Part shown: one piece after another, positions 35,492 to 45,362 of the stretch | How the letters are laid out: every line of letters begins with the position of its first letter | How positions within the stretch are numbered: position 1 is the first letter of the stretch | Source: Boseongicola sp. SB0665_bin_10 | Lineage (GTDB): Bacteria > Pseudomonadota > Alphaproteobacteria > Rhodobacterales > Rhodobacteraceae | Direction: 5' to 3' | Assembly (NCBI GenBank): GCA_009838075.1 | Contig: VXSG01000046.1 | Location: 12,638-76,637 of the forward strand | DNA: 64,000 bases | The notes under the pieces: model-generated | Databases searched by the model: none | The model's input: only the letters and a program-made list of their open reading frames with translations | What the model was told of the DNA's origin: nothing | Program-made: the position numbers and the translations under genes

Positions 35492-36195
35492 TGAGTTGTC
35501 GCACCGGACGCCTTGCGTGCCGGTTCATCGATCCGGGCGAGGATGTCCCGCGCCTGCGGGCACCCAGCCTCTGGGTCGGGCCCGAAGCGGACCTCGCTCT
35601 CCTCCCAGATCTCGTCCAGCGCTTCCAGGTTGTCCGGATCGATTTCCGGCTGCCCGAGCAGTTCCGTGACTGCAGCGCGATTGGCCTTCGTTCCCGAGAG
35701 CTCCAGAAGGGCGGCAAACACCGCGCGAAACGGGCTCTTGCGCCGAGAGTGCCTGACGCTCAGAGCCTCAAGAATATGCGCCGCATCGGCCAGCACTTCC
35801 CGCGCTTCCGGGCGAGGACGCATCGCAAGGAACTCCAGGACGACCGGCAAGTGATCAGGCAATTCCGTCGTCGCGAGATCGAACCCCCCTGCGCGGTAGG
35901 TCTCGAGAAGCGACACCATCGCGCCGCCTCGATCCCTGCTCTCGCCATGGACATGCTCGAAAAGGTTCAAGGAAAGCGTGCGTGAACGGTCAAACAGGCT
36001 CACATACTGCTCCTCCAAGTCGTAGATGTCGCGCGCCCGGAGTTCCTGCACCAGTTGACGCAAGGACCTGCGGGTGGCGCCGCTCAGGCGACGGTCCGTG
36101 TCGAGGATGTCCCCGATTTCCTGCATGCCAGCCGTCAGCTCCTGCGTCGGGTAGCTGAGAATCAGGGACAAGGACTTGAGCGTGCGGTCCATCAC
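35488..36195 (-). CDS. narJ: Nitrate reductase assembly chaperone NarJ
   Basis: This 235-aa cytoplasmic chaperone inserts the molybdenum cofactor into NarG and holds the complex until membrane docking. It fits the NarJ/TorD helical family (LSLILSYPTQEL start; EEQYVSLFDRSRTLSLNLFEHVHGES core). The first codon is GTG at 36195 with an ATG one codon later; either overlaps the narH stop. Length is normal. Confidence 0.94.
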   Translation of the reverse strand: MMDRTLKSLSLILSYPTQELTAGMQEIGDILDTDRRLSGATRRSLRQLVQELRARDIYDLEEQYVSLFDRSRTLSLNLFEHVHGESRDRGGAMVSLLETYRAGGFDLATTELPDHLPVVLEFLAMRPRPEAREVLADAAHILEALSVRHSRRKSPFRAVFAALLELSGTKANRAAVTELLGQPEIDPDNLEALDEIWEESEVRFGPDPEAGCPQARDILARIDEPARKASGATTQ

Positions 36196-37715
36196 GACAT
36201 CTCCGCAGGCATCTTCAAGGGCCTTCGCGCGCCACCAAACAGGGATCCGCTGGAGATTCCCGTCGAGCAGCCGTTGCCGTCGGTGAAGCCACAGTCGCCA
36301 CGGAGGTCGTAGGCATCCTCGACTTCCTCCCGATGCGTGGTCGGGATCACGAAACGGTCCTCGTAGTCGGCCAGTGCCATGATCCGGTACATGTCCTCTA
36401 TCACTCTGCCCGAAAGTCCGGCACGGGCGGCTATGCCCTCGTCATTCACGCCTTCCAGGGTCTTGGCCCGCATGTAGCTGCGCATGGCCAGCATCCGTTC
36501 CAGGGCCTGCGCAATGGGCTCTTCATCTCCTGCCGTCAGCATGTTTGCGAGGTAGCGCAGCGGGATGCGGAGATTGCGCACGTCAGGCATCGCGCCCTCC
36601 ATGCCGATCGCGCCGGCCTCGGCCGCATTCTGAATCGGTGAGAGCGGCGGGATGTACCAGACCATCGGCAATGTCCGGTACTCGGGATGCAGCGGAAACG
36701 CGACTTTCCATTCCATCGCCATCTTCCAGATCGGGCTCGCCTGCGCGGCCTTGATCCAGTCGCCGGGAATGCCGTCCGCCCGGGCCGCCTCCACGATTTC
36801 CGGGTCATGCGGGTCGAGGAATATCCCGAGCTGTGCATCGTACAGATCCTTCGTGTCGGCCACGTTCGCGGCTTCCTCGATCCTGTCGGCGTCGTAGAGC
36901 ATCACGCCGATGTAGCGGATGCGGCCCACGCAGGTCTCCGAACATACGGTCGGATTTCCGCTTTCGATCCGTGGGTAGCAAAGCGTGCACTTTTCGGACT
37001 TTCCGGTTGACCAGTTGTAGTAGACCTTCTTGTAGGGACAGCCCGAGACGCACATTCGCCAGCCGCGGCACTTTTCCTGGTCGATCAGGACGATTCCGTC
37101 CTCCTCGCGCTTGTAGATCGCTCCTGACGGGCAAGATGCCGCGCAGGACGGGTTCAGGCAGTGCTCGCAGAGGCGCGGGAGATACAACATGAAAGTGTTC
37201 TCGTACTCCCCGTAGATCTCCTTTTGCACACCTTCGAAATTGTAGTCCTGACTGCGCTTGGAAAACTCCCCGCCCAGGATCTCCTCCCAGTTCGGGCCCT
37301 TCTCGATCTTCTCGATCCGCTTCCCCGTAACCTGCGAACGGGCACGCGCCGTCGGAAACGCTTCCATTTCCGGCGCGGACTGAAGGTGGTCGTAGTCAAA
37401 GTCGAACGGCTCGTAGTAGTCGTCGATTTCCGGGAGGTCCGGATTCGCGAAGATGTTTGCCAGGATTCGCCACTTGGACCCTTGCCTGGGCTGGAGCTTG
37501 CCGGATCGCGTCCTCTCCCAGCCGCCCTTCCAACGCGCCTGGTTCTCCCAGTCGGTGGGGTAGCCGGTGCCGGGTTTGGTCTCGACATTGTTGAACCACG
37601 CGTATTCGACGCCGTCGCGGCTCGTCCAGACGTTCTTGCAGGTGACGGAACAGGTGTGACACCCGATGCACTTGTCGAGGTTCAACACCATGCCAATTTG
37701 TGCACGCACTCTCAT
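36192..37715 (-). CDS. narH: Respiratory nitrate reductase beta subunit NarH
   Basis: This 507-aa electron-transfer subunit carries four Fe-S clusters. The ligand groups are visible: CIGCHTCSVTC near the start, then CEHCLNPSCAASC, CRGWRMCVSGC and CTLCYPRI...CSETC. The Trp in CRGWRMC marks the [3Fe-4S] site. The long gap before the second group and the C-terminal domain match E. coli NarH. The ATG overlaps the narG stop (ATGA). Confidence 0.96.
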   Translation of the reverse strand: MRVRAQIGMVLNLDKCIGCHTCSVTCKNVWTSRDGVEYAWFNNVETKPGTGYPTDWENQARWKGGWERTRSGKLQPRQGSKWRILANIFANPDLPEIDDYYEPFDFDYDHLQSAPEMEAFPTARARSQVTGKRIEKIEKGPNWEEILGGEFSKRSQDYNFEGVQKEIYGEYENTFMLYLPRLCEHCLNPSCAASCPSGAIYKREEDGIVLIDQEKCRGWRMCVSGCPYKKVYYNWSTGKSEKCTLCYPRIESGNPTVCSETCVGRIRYIGVMLYDADRIEEAANVADTKDLYDAQLGIFLDPHDPEIVEAARADGIPGDWIKAAQASPIWKMAMEWKVAFPLHPEYRTLPMVWYIPPLSPIQNAAEAGAIGMEGAMPDVRNLRIPLRYLANMLTAGDEEPIAQALERMLAMRSYMRAKTLEGVNDEGIAARAGLSGRVIEDMYRIMALADYEDRFVIPTTHREEVEDAYDLRGDCGFTDGNGCSTGISSGSLFGGARRPLKMPAEMS

Positions 37716-40700
37716 TCTGCGGCCTCCTTCGTCTTTGCTTTGCCGTCGAGCCAGTCAACCTGTCGCATCTTGCGAACGATGACGAACTCGTCCCGGTTCG
37801 AGCCTACGGTGCCGTAGTAGTTGAACCCGTAGGACTGCTGCGCGTAGCCGCCAATCATGTGAGTTGGCTTCAGCACAGCCCGCGTAACCGAATTGTGGAT
37901 GCCGCCACGCTTGCCGGTTCGCTCGGAACCGGGTGTGTTCACGATCTTCTCCTGCGCGTGATACATGAACGTCGTGCCGTCCTTGATCCGCTGGGACACG
38001 ACCGCGCGGGCCGTCAGCGCGCCGTTGGCGTTGTAGAGCTCCACCCAATCATTGTCGACGATCCCCGCTTCTGCCGCATCGTTCTCCGAGATCCAGATCA
38101 CGGGTCCGCCCCTGTTGAGCGTCAGCATCAGCAGGTTGTCGGAATACGTGGAGTGAATGCCCCATTTCTGGTGCGGCGTGATGAAGTTCAGGACGACATG
38201 CGGCGTGCCGTCCCTGGCATCGAGGTTGATCTCCTTCGTGATCGACTTGAGATCGACCGGAGGACGATAGGACATCAGGCCTTCGCCGAAGGCCCGCATC
38301 CACAGATGATCCTGATACAATTGCTGACGGCCGGTCAGCGTGCGCCACGGGATCAATTCGTGGACGTTGGTGAAGCCGGCATTGTAGCAGACGTCTTCAC
38401 TCTCCAAACCGGACCATGTCGGGGACGAGATGATCTTCCTAGGCTGCGCGGCAATGTCGTGGAAGCGGATCTTCTCGTCTTCCTTGGGCCGTGCCAGGTG
38501 GCCAAGTTCACGACCCGTGGACCTGCTGAGCGCTTCCCACGCCTTGACCGCAACCTCGCCGTTCGATTCGGGCGCGAGCATCAACACGACCTCGCTCGCG
38601 TCTATGTCGGTGACGATCTTCGGGCAACCCTTTGCCGGGCCGTCCTCCCACACGCCGTTCAGCTCGCGCAGGTGCTGGACCTCCTGTCCCGTTTCCCAGG
38701 AAATGCCCTTCCCGCCGTTTCCAATCTTGTCCATGAGAGGCCCAAGGGCGCAGAACCTGTCGCCGATGGCAGTGTAGTCTCGTTCAACCGCGACGAAATT
38801 CGGCGCCGTCTTGCCGGGGATCAGGTCGCACTCCCCCTTCTTCCAGTCCCTTACCTGATCCTGGGCGATCTCGGCGGGCGTGTCATGCAGAATCGGCACC
38901 GCAACGACGTCGGTCTCGACCCCAAGGATCTCCGGCGCGACTTCCTGGAACTTGCAGGCGATGGCCTTGAATATTTCCCAGTCCGACTTGCTTTCGTAAG
39001 CGGGATCCACGGCGGCCTGCAACGGATGGATGAATGGATGCATGTCCGATGTGTTGAGATCGTTCTTCTCGTACCAGCTGGCCGTCGGCAGCACGACGTC
39101 TGAATAGACGGCCGTTGTGGACATCCGAAAGTCGATGCAGACCAGAAGATCGAGCTTTCCACGAGGCGCCTCCTCGTGCCACTTCGCTTCCTTCGGTCGC
39201 TCACGGCCTTCCTCTCCAAGGTCACGGCCGAGGACGCCGTGATCGGTCCCGAGCAGGTGCTTGAGGAAATACTCGTGTCCCTTGCCGGACGAGCCGAGAA
39301 GGTTCGATCTCCAGACGAAGAGGTTGCGTGGCCAGTTCTCGGGCGCGTCCGGGTCCTCGCAAGACATGTTCAGCTCGCCGGACTTCAACTGCCCGGCCAC
39401 GTAACCCGGGATCTCCGCGCCCGCCTCCGTCGCGGACCTTGCCACCGTGAGCGGGTTCGTGCGGAGCTGCGGGGCGGATGGCAGCCATCCCATCCGTTCG
39501 GCGCGAATGTTGTAGTCGATCATGCTGATGTCCCAATCGCCTTCCGGGGCGGTCGGCGACAGGATTTCGTCCGTCGTCAGCGTCTCGTAACGCCATTGGT
39601 CGGTATGCGCGTACCAGGCGGAGGTCGAGTTCATGTGCCGGGGCGGGCGGGCCCAGTCGAGCGCAAAGGCAAGAGGCAGCCAGCCGGTCTGCGGCCGCAG
39701 CTTTTCCTGACCCACATAATGCGCCCAGCCGCCGCCCGACTGACCCACGCAACCGCACATCACCAGCATGTTGATGACACCGCGGTAGTTCATGTCCATG
39801 TGATACCAATGGTTCATTGCCGCGCCGATGATGATCATCGACTTGCCCCGGGTCTTCTCCGCGCTGTAACCGAATTCGCGGGCGACATGGACGATCTTGT
39901 CGGCAGGCACGCCGGTGATTCTCTCGGCCCAGGCAGGCGTGCCCGGCACGTCCCTGTCATAGGAGTCCGACACCCAGTCGCCACCGAGCCCCCGGTCAAG
40001 GCCGTAATTGGCGCAGAAGAGGTCGAAGACTGTGGCAACCGCCGTTTCGCCCTCAACGGTCTTGATGCGCCTGACCGGCACGTTTCTCGTCAGGACGTTC
40101 GGGCGGTCGTCACCGGTCGCGAAGGCCGGGCTTGCATCCGCGCCGAAATACGGGAAGTCGACTCCCGCCACCTCGTCATGACAATCGTCGAGTATGAGCG
40201 ACATCATGAGCGAGACGTCCGAACCGGAAGCCCTTTCCTCCAGGTTCCACTCGCCCTGCTCGCCCCAGCGGTAGCCGATGGAGCCATTTGGCGAGACAAG
40301 CGCCCCGGAATTCTCGTCAATTGCGACGGTCTTCCACTCTGGATTGTTGTCCTCGCCAAGGGTGCCATCCAGGTCCGCGGCCCGCAGGAATCGCCCGGGG
40401 ACGAGCTTGCCGTCCACTTCGTCGAGTTTCACGAGCATCGGAAAGTCGGAGTACTTGCGGCAATAGTCCTCGAAATACTCCGCCTGCCGGTCGAGGTGGA
40501 ACTCGCGCAGGATGACATGGCCGAACGCCATTGCCAGCGCGGCATCGGTGCCCTGTTTCACGTTCAGCCAGACGTCACCGAACTTGGCGGCTTCGGAGTA
40601 GTCGGGGCAGATCACGGCGGACTTGGCGCCGCGATAGCGTGCTTCCGTGTAGAAATGGGCATCCGGCGTCCGGGTCTGCGGCACGTTCGATCCCCACAGG

Positions 40701-41452
40701 ATCAGGTAGGCGGCGTTGTACCAGTCCGCGCTTTCCGGGACGTCCGTCTGTTCGCCCCAGGTCATCGGTGACGCCGGCGGCAGGTCGCAGTACCAGTCGT
40801 AAAACGACATGCAGACCCCGCCAAGCAGGCTGAGGTATCGTGAGCCGGCGGCGTAGGAAATCATCGACATCGCGGGAATCGGCGAAAAGCCGAAGACCCG
40901 GTCGGGACCGTAGGTCTTGACGGTGCAGGCATTGGCGGCCGCTATGATCTCGGTTGCCTCGTCCCAAGATGCCCGAACGAAGCCGCCCTTGCCGCGAGTC
41001 GCGACATACGAGGAGCGCAGTGCCGGGTCATTCTGCATCCTGGTCCAGGCCTCGACAGGTGTCATTGTTGCGCGCAACTCGCGCCAGGCTCTCATGAGCC
41101 GCCCCCGCACGAGCGGATGCTTCACCCTGTTGGCGCTGTAGAGATACCAGCTGTAGGAGGCGCCGCGCGCGCAGCCGCGCGGTTCATGGTTCGGCAGGTC
41201 GGGCCTCGTGCGCGGGTAGTCCGTGTGCTGGGTTTCCCAGGTGACGATCCCGGACTTCACGTAGATCTTCCACGAGCAGGAGCCGGTGCAGTTCACGCCA
41301 TGCGTCGAGCGGACAACCTTGTCATGTCGCCAGCGGTTTCGGTAGACTTCCTCCCAGTCACGACTCTCGCGCGTCACTTGACCGTGACCATCCGAGAATT
41401 GCTCAAGTTCCTTTGGTTGCAGGAAGTTCATTCTGTCGAGCAAGTGGCTCAT
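37712..41452 (-). CDS. narG: Respiratory nitrate reductase alpha subunit NarG
   Basis: This 1246-aa catalytic subunit reduces nitrate to nitrite at a bis-MGD molybdenum centre facing the cytoplasm. The FS0 cluster ligands are H51, C55, C59 and C94, and the Mo-ligating Asp is D223 in YCDLPP, matching the E. coli layout. There is no twin-arginine signal, as expected for Nar rather than Nap. It follows narK2 by 53 bp and overlaps narH. No lesions seen. Confidence 0.97.
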   Translation of the reverse strand: MSHLLDRMNFLQPKELEQFSDGHGQVTRESRDWEEVYRNRWRHDKVVRSTHGVNCTGSCSWKIYVKSGIVTWETQHTDYPRTRPDLPNHEPRGCARGASYSWYLYSANRVKHPLVRGRLMRAWRELRATMTPVEAWTRMQNDPALRSSYVATRGKGGFVRASWDEATEIIAAANACTVKTYGPDRVFGFSPIPAMSMISYAAGSRYLSLLGGVCMSFYDWYCDLPPASPMTWGEQTDVPESADWYNAAYLILWGSNVPQTRTPDAHFYTEARYRGAKSAVICPDYSEAAKFGDVWLNVKQGTDAALAMAFGHVILREFHLDRQAEYFEDYCRKYSDFPMLVKLDEVDGKLVPGRFLRAADLDGTLGEDNNPEWKTVAIDENSGALVSPNGSIGYRWGEQGEWNLEERASGSDVSLMMSLILDDCHDEVAGVDFPYFGADASPAFATGDDRPNVLTRNVPVRRIKTVEGETAVATVFDLFCANYGLDRGLGGDWVSDSYDRDVPGTPAWAERITGVPADKIVHVAREFGYSAEKTRGKSMIIIGAAMNHWYHMDMNYRGVINMLVMCGCVGQSGGGWAHYVGQEKLRPQTGWLPLAFALDWARPPRHMNSTSAWYAHTDQWRYETLTTDEILSPTAPEGDWDISMIDYNIRAERMGWLPSAPQLRTNPLTVARSATEAGAEIPGYVAGQLKSGELNMSCEDPDAPENWPRNLFVWRSNLLGSSGKGHEYFLKHLLGTDHGVLGRDLGEEGRERPKEAKWHEEAPRGKLDLLVCIDFRMSTTAVYSDVVLPTASWYEKNDLNTSDMHPFIHPLQAAVDPAYESKSDWEIFKAIACKFQEVAPEILGVETDVVAVPILHDTPAEIAQDQVRDWKKGECDLIPGKTAPNFVAVERDYTAIGDRFCALGPLMDKIGNGGKGISWETGQEVQHLRELNGVWEDGPAKGCPKIVTDIDASEVVLMLAPESNGEVAVKAWEALSRSTGRELGHLARPKEDEKIRFHDIAAQPRKIISSPTWSGLESEDVCYNAGFTNVHELIPWRTLTGRQQLYQDHLWMRAFGEGLMSYRPPVDLKSITKEINLDARDGTPHVVLNFITPHQKWGIHSTYSDNLLMLTLNRGGPVIWISENDAAEAGIVDNDWVELYNANGALTARAVVSQRIKDGTTFMYHAQEKIVNTPGSERTGKRGGIHNSVTRAVLKPTHMIGGYAQQSYGFNYYGTVGSNRDEFVIVRKMRQVDWLDGKAKTKEAAE

Positions 41453-41505
41453 GTCATTTCTCCTGAGGTCATCCGTGCGCGATCAAGCGTCCTTTTCGCC
41501 CGATG

Positions 41506-42900
41506 TCAGCATGGGACCGGTGCATTCTTGCGCGTGTAAAAGACCCACGTGATGACCACGCAGACCACATAGAAGGTCAGGAAACACCATAGCGCTGCTG
41601 CCGGCCCTCCTGTCACGCTGATCGACGTGCCGTAAGCCTTGGGGATGAAAAAGGCTCCGTAGGCGGCAATCGCGCTTGTGAACGCGATGATTGCCGCGCC
41701 TTCCATCTCGGCTTGCCGGTGCGTGTCGGCCTCGCCGATGCCCGGGCGGAGCCGGGGTATTTCCTGCCGCATGATAGACGGGATCATCTGAAAGGTCGAA
41801 GCGTTGCCGACGCCTGTCAGGAAGAAAAGGGCCATGAAGCAGGAGAAGAAGCCCCAGAAATTGCCGTCGCCACTGTCCTGAGGCAGGAACTGAAGGACGC
41901 CGAAGACCGCGACGGCCATTCCGAGGAACACCCAGAAGGTCACGCGACCGCCGCCGTACCTGTCGGAGATCCATCCCGTCGCGGCACGGCTCAACGCGCC
42001 GACGAGCGGCCCGAGAAACGCGTACTGAAGGACATTCACCTCCGGGAACTGGGTCTTCATCAGCAGCGGGAAGCCTGCCGAATAGCCGATGAAGCTCCCG
42101 AAAGTGCCGGTGTAGAGAACACACATTATCCAGTTGTGCTTGCGCTGGAGGATGGTCAGCTGGTTCGACAGCGAAGCCTTGGCATCCGCGATGTCGTTCA
42201 TCCCAAACCAGGCTGCGATGACGGAGACAACGATGAACGGCACCCAAACGAATCCGGCGTTCTGCAGCCAGAGCCGGCTGCCGTCGGCCAGTTCCCGAGG
42301 CCCGCCGCCAATTGCACCGAACACGCCGATCGTGATGACGATCGGCACGACGAACTGCATGACGGACACGCCCAGGTTGCCCAGCCCCGCATTCAATGCG
42401 AGCGCATTTCCTTTCGTCTTCTTCGGAAAGAAGTAGGCAATGTTCGCCATCGACGACGCGAAGTTCCCGCCACCAAATCCGCAAAGCAGGGCCAGGACCA
42501 GGAAAACGAGATAGCTCGTGCCGGGGTTCTGGACGGCCACGCCGATGCCTATTGCAGGAAGAAGGAGCGAGGCCGTGGACAACGTGGTCCAAAGCCTCCC
42601 GCCGAAGATCGGAATCATGAAGCTGTAGAAGATTCGAAGTGTCGCCCCCGACAGGCCAGGAAGCGCGGCAAGCCAAAACAGCTGATCGGTCGTGTACTCG
42701 AATCCAATGGCGGGAAGCCTGGCAACCACCACCGACCAGACCATCCATACCGAGAAAGCAAGAAGAAGGCACGGAATCGAGATCCAGAGATTTCGGGTTG
42801 CGATGGCGTGACCCCTGTCCTTCCAGAAGGCCTCGTCTTCGGGACGCCATTCCGCAATCGTGCGACCTCTCTGGCCTCCTTCCTTGTCCTGGAATGTCAT
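41506..42900 (-). CDS. narK2: Nitrate/nitrite transporter, NarK2 type
   Basis: This 464-aa major facilitator protein resembles E. coli NarK, the nitrate/nitrite antiporter type: a GGGNFASSMANIAYFFPKK stretch and ALNAGLGNLGVSVMQ are the family nitrate signatures. It has about twelve membrane segments and a longer N-terminal cytoplasmic head. It should export nitrite in exchange for nitrate once NarGHI runs. It sits 68 bp after narK1; in Paracoccus the two are fused into one polypeptide, here they are separate genes. Confidence 0.9.
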   Translation of the reverse strand: MTFQDKEGGQRGRTIAEWRPEDEAFWKDRGHAIATRNLWISIPCLLLAFSVWMVWSVVVARLPAIGFEYTTDQLFWLAALPGLSGATLRIFYSFMIPIFGGRLWTTLSTASLLLPAIGIGVAVQNPGTSYLVFLVLALLCGFGGGNFASSMANIAYFFPKKTKGNALALNAGLGNLGVSVMQFVVPIVITIGVFGAIGGGPRELADGSRLWLQNAGFVWVPFIVVSVIAAWFGMNDIADAKASLSNQLTILQRKHNWIMCVLYTGTFGSFIGYSAGFPLLMKTQFPEVNVLQYAFLGPLVGALSRAATGWISDRYGGGRVTFWVFLGMAVAVFGVLQFLPQDSGDGNFWGFFSCFMALFFLTGVGNASTFQMIPSIMRQEIPRLRPGIGEADTHRQAEMEGAAIIAFTSAIAAYGAFFIPKAYGTSISVTGGPAAALWCFLTFYVVCVVITWVFYTRKNAPVPC

Positions 42901-42968
42901 GTGTTCGATCCTTTCGGCTGTGCTTGGCTCGCCGGGCCGTCATGCTGGCGGCTCGACCATATGCCAGA

Positions 42969-44294
42969 TCAATGGCCGGCGGGAGCCGGATGTGGTTCGT
43001 GCGGCACGTCGGAGAGGTAGACCTCCTCGGCCAGCGCCGGGTGGCGGGCATGCTCCATGCGGCGGATGGCGACGTGCATCCAGACCGTTGACACCAGAAC
43101 GATGCCAAAGAGCAGCATGAACGGTGCGGTCCAGACACCCGTGGTGTCCAGCAGAATGCCGAACGCGATGGGCAGGAAGAAGCCGCCGAGTCCGCCGATC
43201 ATGCCAACGAGGCCGCCGACCGAGCCTACGTGATGTGGGTAGTAGACCGGGATGTGCTTGTAGACGGCGGCCTTCCCGAGGCTCATGAGAAAGCCGAGAA
43301 TCACCGTCAGCGCGACAAAGACGCCAACGCTCAAGCCGAAATTGAACTCGATCGGGCCAGCGATTCCCTGGACGATGTAGCTGGTCTGCGGATAGCTCAT
43401 GATGAACAGGACCAGGAGCGATCCGATGAAGGTCAGGTACATCACGAACCTGGCGCCCCAAATGTCCGACATCCACCCGCCGAGCGCGCGAAACACCGAA
43501 CCTGGCAGCGAGTAGAGACCTGCAAACACGCCCGCGACAGTGAGTTCAAGGCCATAGGCGCCGACGTAGTAGCGCGGCAGGAAACTCGCCAGGGCCACGA
43601 AGGCGCCGAACACGAAGAAGTAGTATGTGGCAAATCGCCAGACCTGGAAGTTCCGCAGCGGCTCGAGCTGCGAGCCGGCCGAGACCGGTCGCATGCCGGT
43701 ACGCTTTCGTTCCTCCTGAACCGGGTCGGTCTTGGCAAGAACGTAGAAGAGCACGGCAGTGATCGCCAGCACGACGGCGTAAACCCGCGCGGTCCCCTCC
43801 CAGCCGAGGGCAACCACGAGGAACGGAGCCGCAAAGTTCGTGACGGCGGCGCCCACGTTGCCGGCCCCGAAAATGCCAAGGGCCGTGCCTTGGTGCTCCT
43901 TGTCGAACCAACGGGACGTATAGGCCACGCCGACGATGAAGGAGCCGCCGGCAAGGCCAAGTCCGAGAGCCGCAAGGAGGAAGACCTCGTAGGTCTGCGC
44001 GCTCGTCAGCAGCCAGACGGCGACTGCGGTGATCAGCATTTGCAGGGAAAACATGATCCGGCCGCCGAACTGCTCGGTCCAGACGCCAAGGAAGATGCGG
44101 CTTACCGAGCCGGTCAGCACGGGCGTTGCGACCAGCAGCCCGAACTGCGTGTCGTTGAGGCCAAGGTCCTGCTTGATCTTGACCCCGATGATCGAGAAGA
44201 TGGTCCACACTGCAAAGCAGACCGTGAACGCGAACGTGCTTAGTCCGAGCGCACGGTATTGGTCTGGGCGCGAGATTTCGTCCTGTGCTAGCAT
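42969..44294 (-). CDS. narK1: Nitrate transporter, NarK1 type
   Basis: This 441-aa major facilitator protein is closer to the NarK1 / proton-nitrate symporter group (IFSIIGVKIKQDLGLNDTQFGLL start, GLGLAGGSFIVGVAYTSRWF core). It probably starts nitrate uptake before nitrite builds up. It is the first gene of the narK1-K2-GHJI-ppiC operon; GGAGGAG lies before its ATG and a perfect FNR-type box is centred 92 bp upstream of it. Confidence 0.9.
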   Translation of the reverse strand: MLAQDEISRPDQYRALGLSTFAFTVCFAVWTIFSIIGVKIKQDLGLNDTQFGLLVATPVLTGSVSRIFLGVWTEQFGGRIMFSLQMLITAVAVWLLTSAQTYEVFLLAALGLGLAGGSFIVGVAYTSRWFDKEHQGTALGIFGAGNVGAAVTNFAAPFLVVALGWEGTARVYAVVLAITAVLFYVLAKTDPVQEERKRTGMRPVSAGSQLEPLRNFQVWRFATYYFFVFGAFVALASFLPRYYVGAYGLELTVAGVFAGLYSLPGSVFRALGGWMSDIWGARFVMYLTFIGSLLVLFIMSYPQTSYIVQGIAGPIEFNFGLSVGVFVALTVILGFLMSLGKAAVYKHIPVYYPHHVGSVGGLVGMIGGLGGFFLPIAFGILLDTTGVWTAPFMLLFGIVLVSTVWMHVAIRRMEHARHPALAEEVYLSDVPHEPHPAPAGH

Positions 44295-44379
44295 CTGTCG
44301 CTCCTCCGGCGTTCTCGTCTGGGTCAGGATGCCTTGGCGGGCTTGCGCGCGACTATGAAGGCATCGGGAGCGCGGAAAC

Positions 44380-44393
44380 TTGATTCAGATCAA
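44380..44393. promoter_or_regulatory. FNR/NarR-type box before narK1
   Basis: TTGATTCAGATCAA is a perfect TTGAT-N4-ATCAA palindrome, the consensus target of FNR-family regulators. It lies between the divergent narK1 and narR-like genes, 86 nt from the narK1 ATG, an activating position for a promoter starting about 40 bp closer. Likely bound by the NarR-like regulator and/or FNR. Confidence 0.85.
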
Positions 44394-44490
44394 CAAAACG
44401 GCAAAAGCACCGCAAAACAATTTCGTTGCCAAAGTTATTCTGGTCACCGATAGTCAGTTATCAAGGCGAACCTGGACACAAGACAATCGA

Positions 44491-44512
44491 GCACTTGAAA
44501 TGCGTCAAGTGC
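44491..44512. promoter_or_regulatory. FNR-like inverted repeat before the narR-like gene
   Basis: GCACTTGA, 6 nt, TCAAGTGC: perfect 8-bp arms whose core TTGA-N6-TCAA has the FNR half-site spacing (TTGAAATGCGTCAA). It ends 31 nt before the GTG start of the regulator, so it could mediate autoregulation, most likely repression. It is a weaker match than the box at 44380. Confidence 0.55.
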
Positions 44513-44543
44513 ATGTGTGCTTGCGGTAGGGAGGTCTCCTCTG

Positions 44544-45254
44544 GTGCGATTGGACCTGTTCGAAGCGGACTACCCCGACATTCGGGAACTGCACCTGTTT
44601 TCGGAAATGGCGGATGCGCAGTTCATGAAGCTCATGCGTGGCGCCTACGTCCAGAACTTTCCGCCGCGCATCGAGCTGATCACCGAGGGCGATTCGAGCG
44701 ACTTCCTGCACATCGTTCTTTCCGGTTCCGTCGATCTGTTCTCGACGTGGAACGGACGCGAGACAAGCATGTCAACTGCATGGCCCGTCTCCACCTTCAT
44801 TCTCGCCGCAACGATCAGGGACGCTCCTTACCTGATGTCGGCAAGAACCCTCGAAAAGAGCCGCATTGCCCTGATCCCCAGCCGGGACGTCAGAGCCGTC
44901 TTTGATGCCGATCAACGCTTTGCACGCGCGATCGTGTCGGACCTTGCGCAATGCTACCGTTCGGTCGTCAAGGCGCAGAAGAACCTCAAGCTCAGATCGT
45001 CGCTCGAGCGGCTGGCAAACTACCTGCTGCAACAACAGAAGCAATCGGGCAGCGCGAAAGGGTTCGACCTTCGGTTCGAGAAACGCCGGATTGCGTCCAT
45101 GCTCGGCATGACTCCCGAGAACCTGAGCCGGGCCTTCAAGGCCCTGCGCCCCTATGGCGTGTCCATCGACGGCAGCCACGTCAGGATCGCTGACCTTGAG
45201 GATCTCAAGCGTTTCGCGAAACCGGATCCCCTTATCGACGACTCTGCCACTTGA
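44544..45254 (+). CDS. narR: Crp/Fnr-family regulator without Fe-S cysteines, NarR-like
   Basis: This 236-aa regulator has an N-terminal cyclic-nucleotide-type barrel, a long dimer helix (about 130-165) and a C-terminal winged HTH whose recognition helix carries E192, S195 and R196 (TPENLSRAF), the FNR specificity residues. Only one Cys (C137) exists, so it cannot hold FNR's [4Fe-4S] cluster. In Paracoccus such a protein, NarR, sits divergent from narK-narGHJI and activates it in response to nitrate/nitrite; the same arrangement here supports that name. GTG 44544 follows AGGGAGG; GTG 44517 is less likely. A Dnr/Nnr-type NO sensor is the alternative. Confidence 0.82.
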   Translation: MRLDLFEADYPDIRELHLFSEMADAQFMKLMRGAYVQNFPPRIELITEGDSSDFLHIVLSGSVDLFSTWNGRETSMSTAWPVSTFILAATIRDAPYLMSARTLEKSRIALIPSRDVRAVFDADQRFARAIVSDLAQCYRSVVKAQKNLKLRSSLERLANYLLQQQKQSGSAKGFDLRFEKRRIASMLGMTPENLSRAFKALRPYGVSIDGSHVRIADLEDLKRFAKPDPLIDDSAT

Positions 45255-45284
45255 GGCGCTGCCTTGCGCACCACCTCGCGATGC

Positions 45285-45315
45285 CGTGCAGCAGCCATGG
45301 TTCGGGGGCTGCACG
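45285..45315. terminator. Hairpin between convergent narR-like and anmK genes
   Basis: An 8-bp perfect inverted repeat (CGTGCAGC at 45285-45292 and its complement at 45308-45315) with a 15-nt loop lies between two convergent stop codons. It has no U tract on either strand. A bidirectional terminator is plausible from position only. Confidence 0.35.
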
Positions 45316-45362
45316 TCATGGCTTGCCGCACATCCCTTGGCATGCCGGATTCGCCGAGTTCG

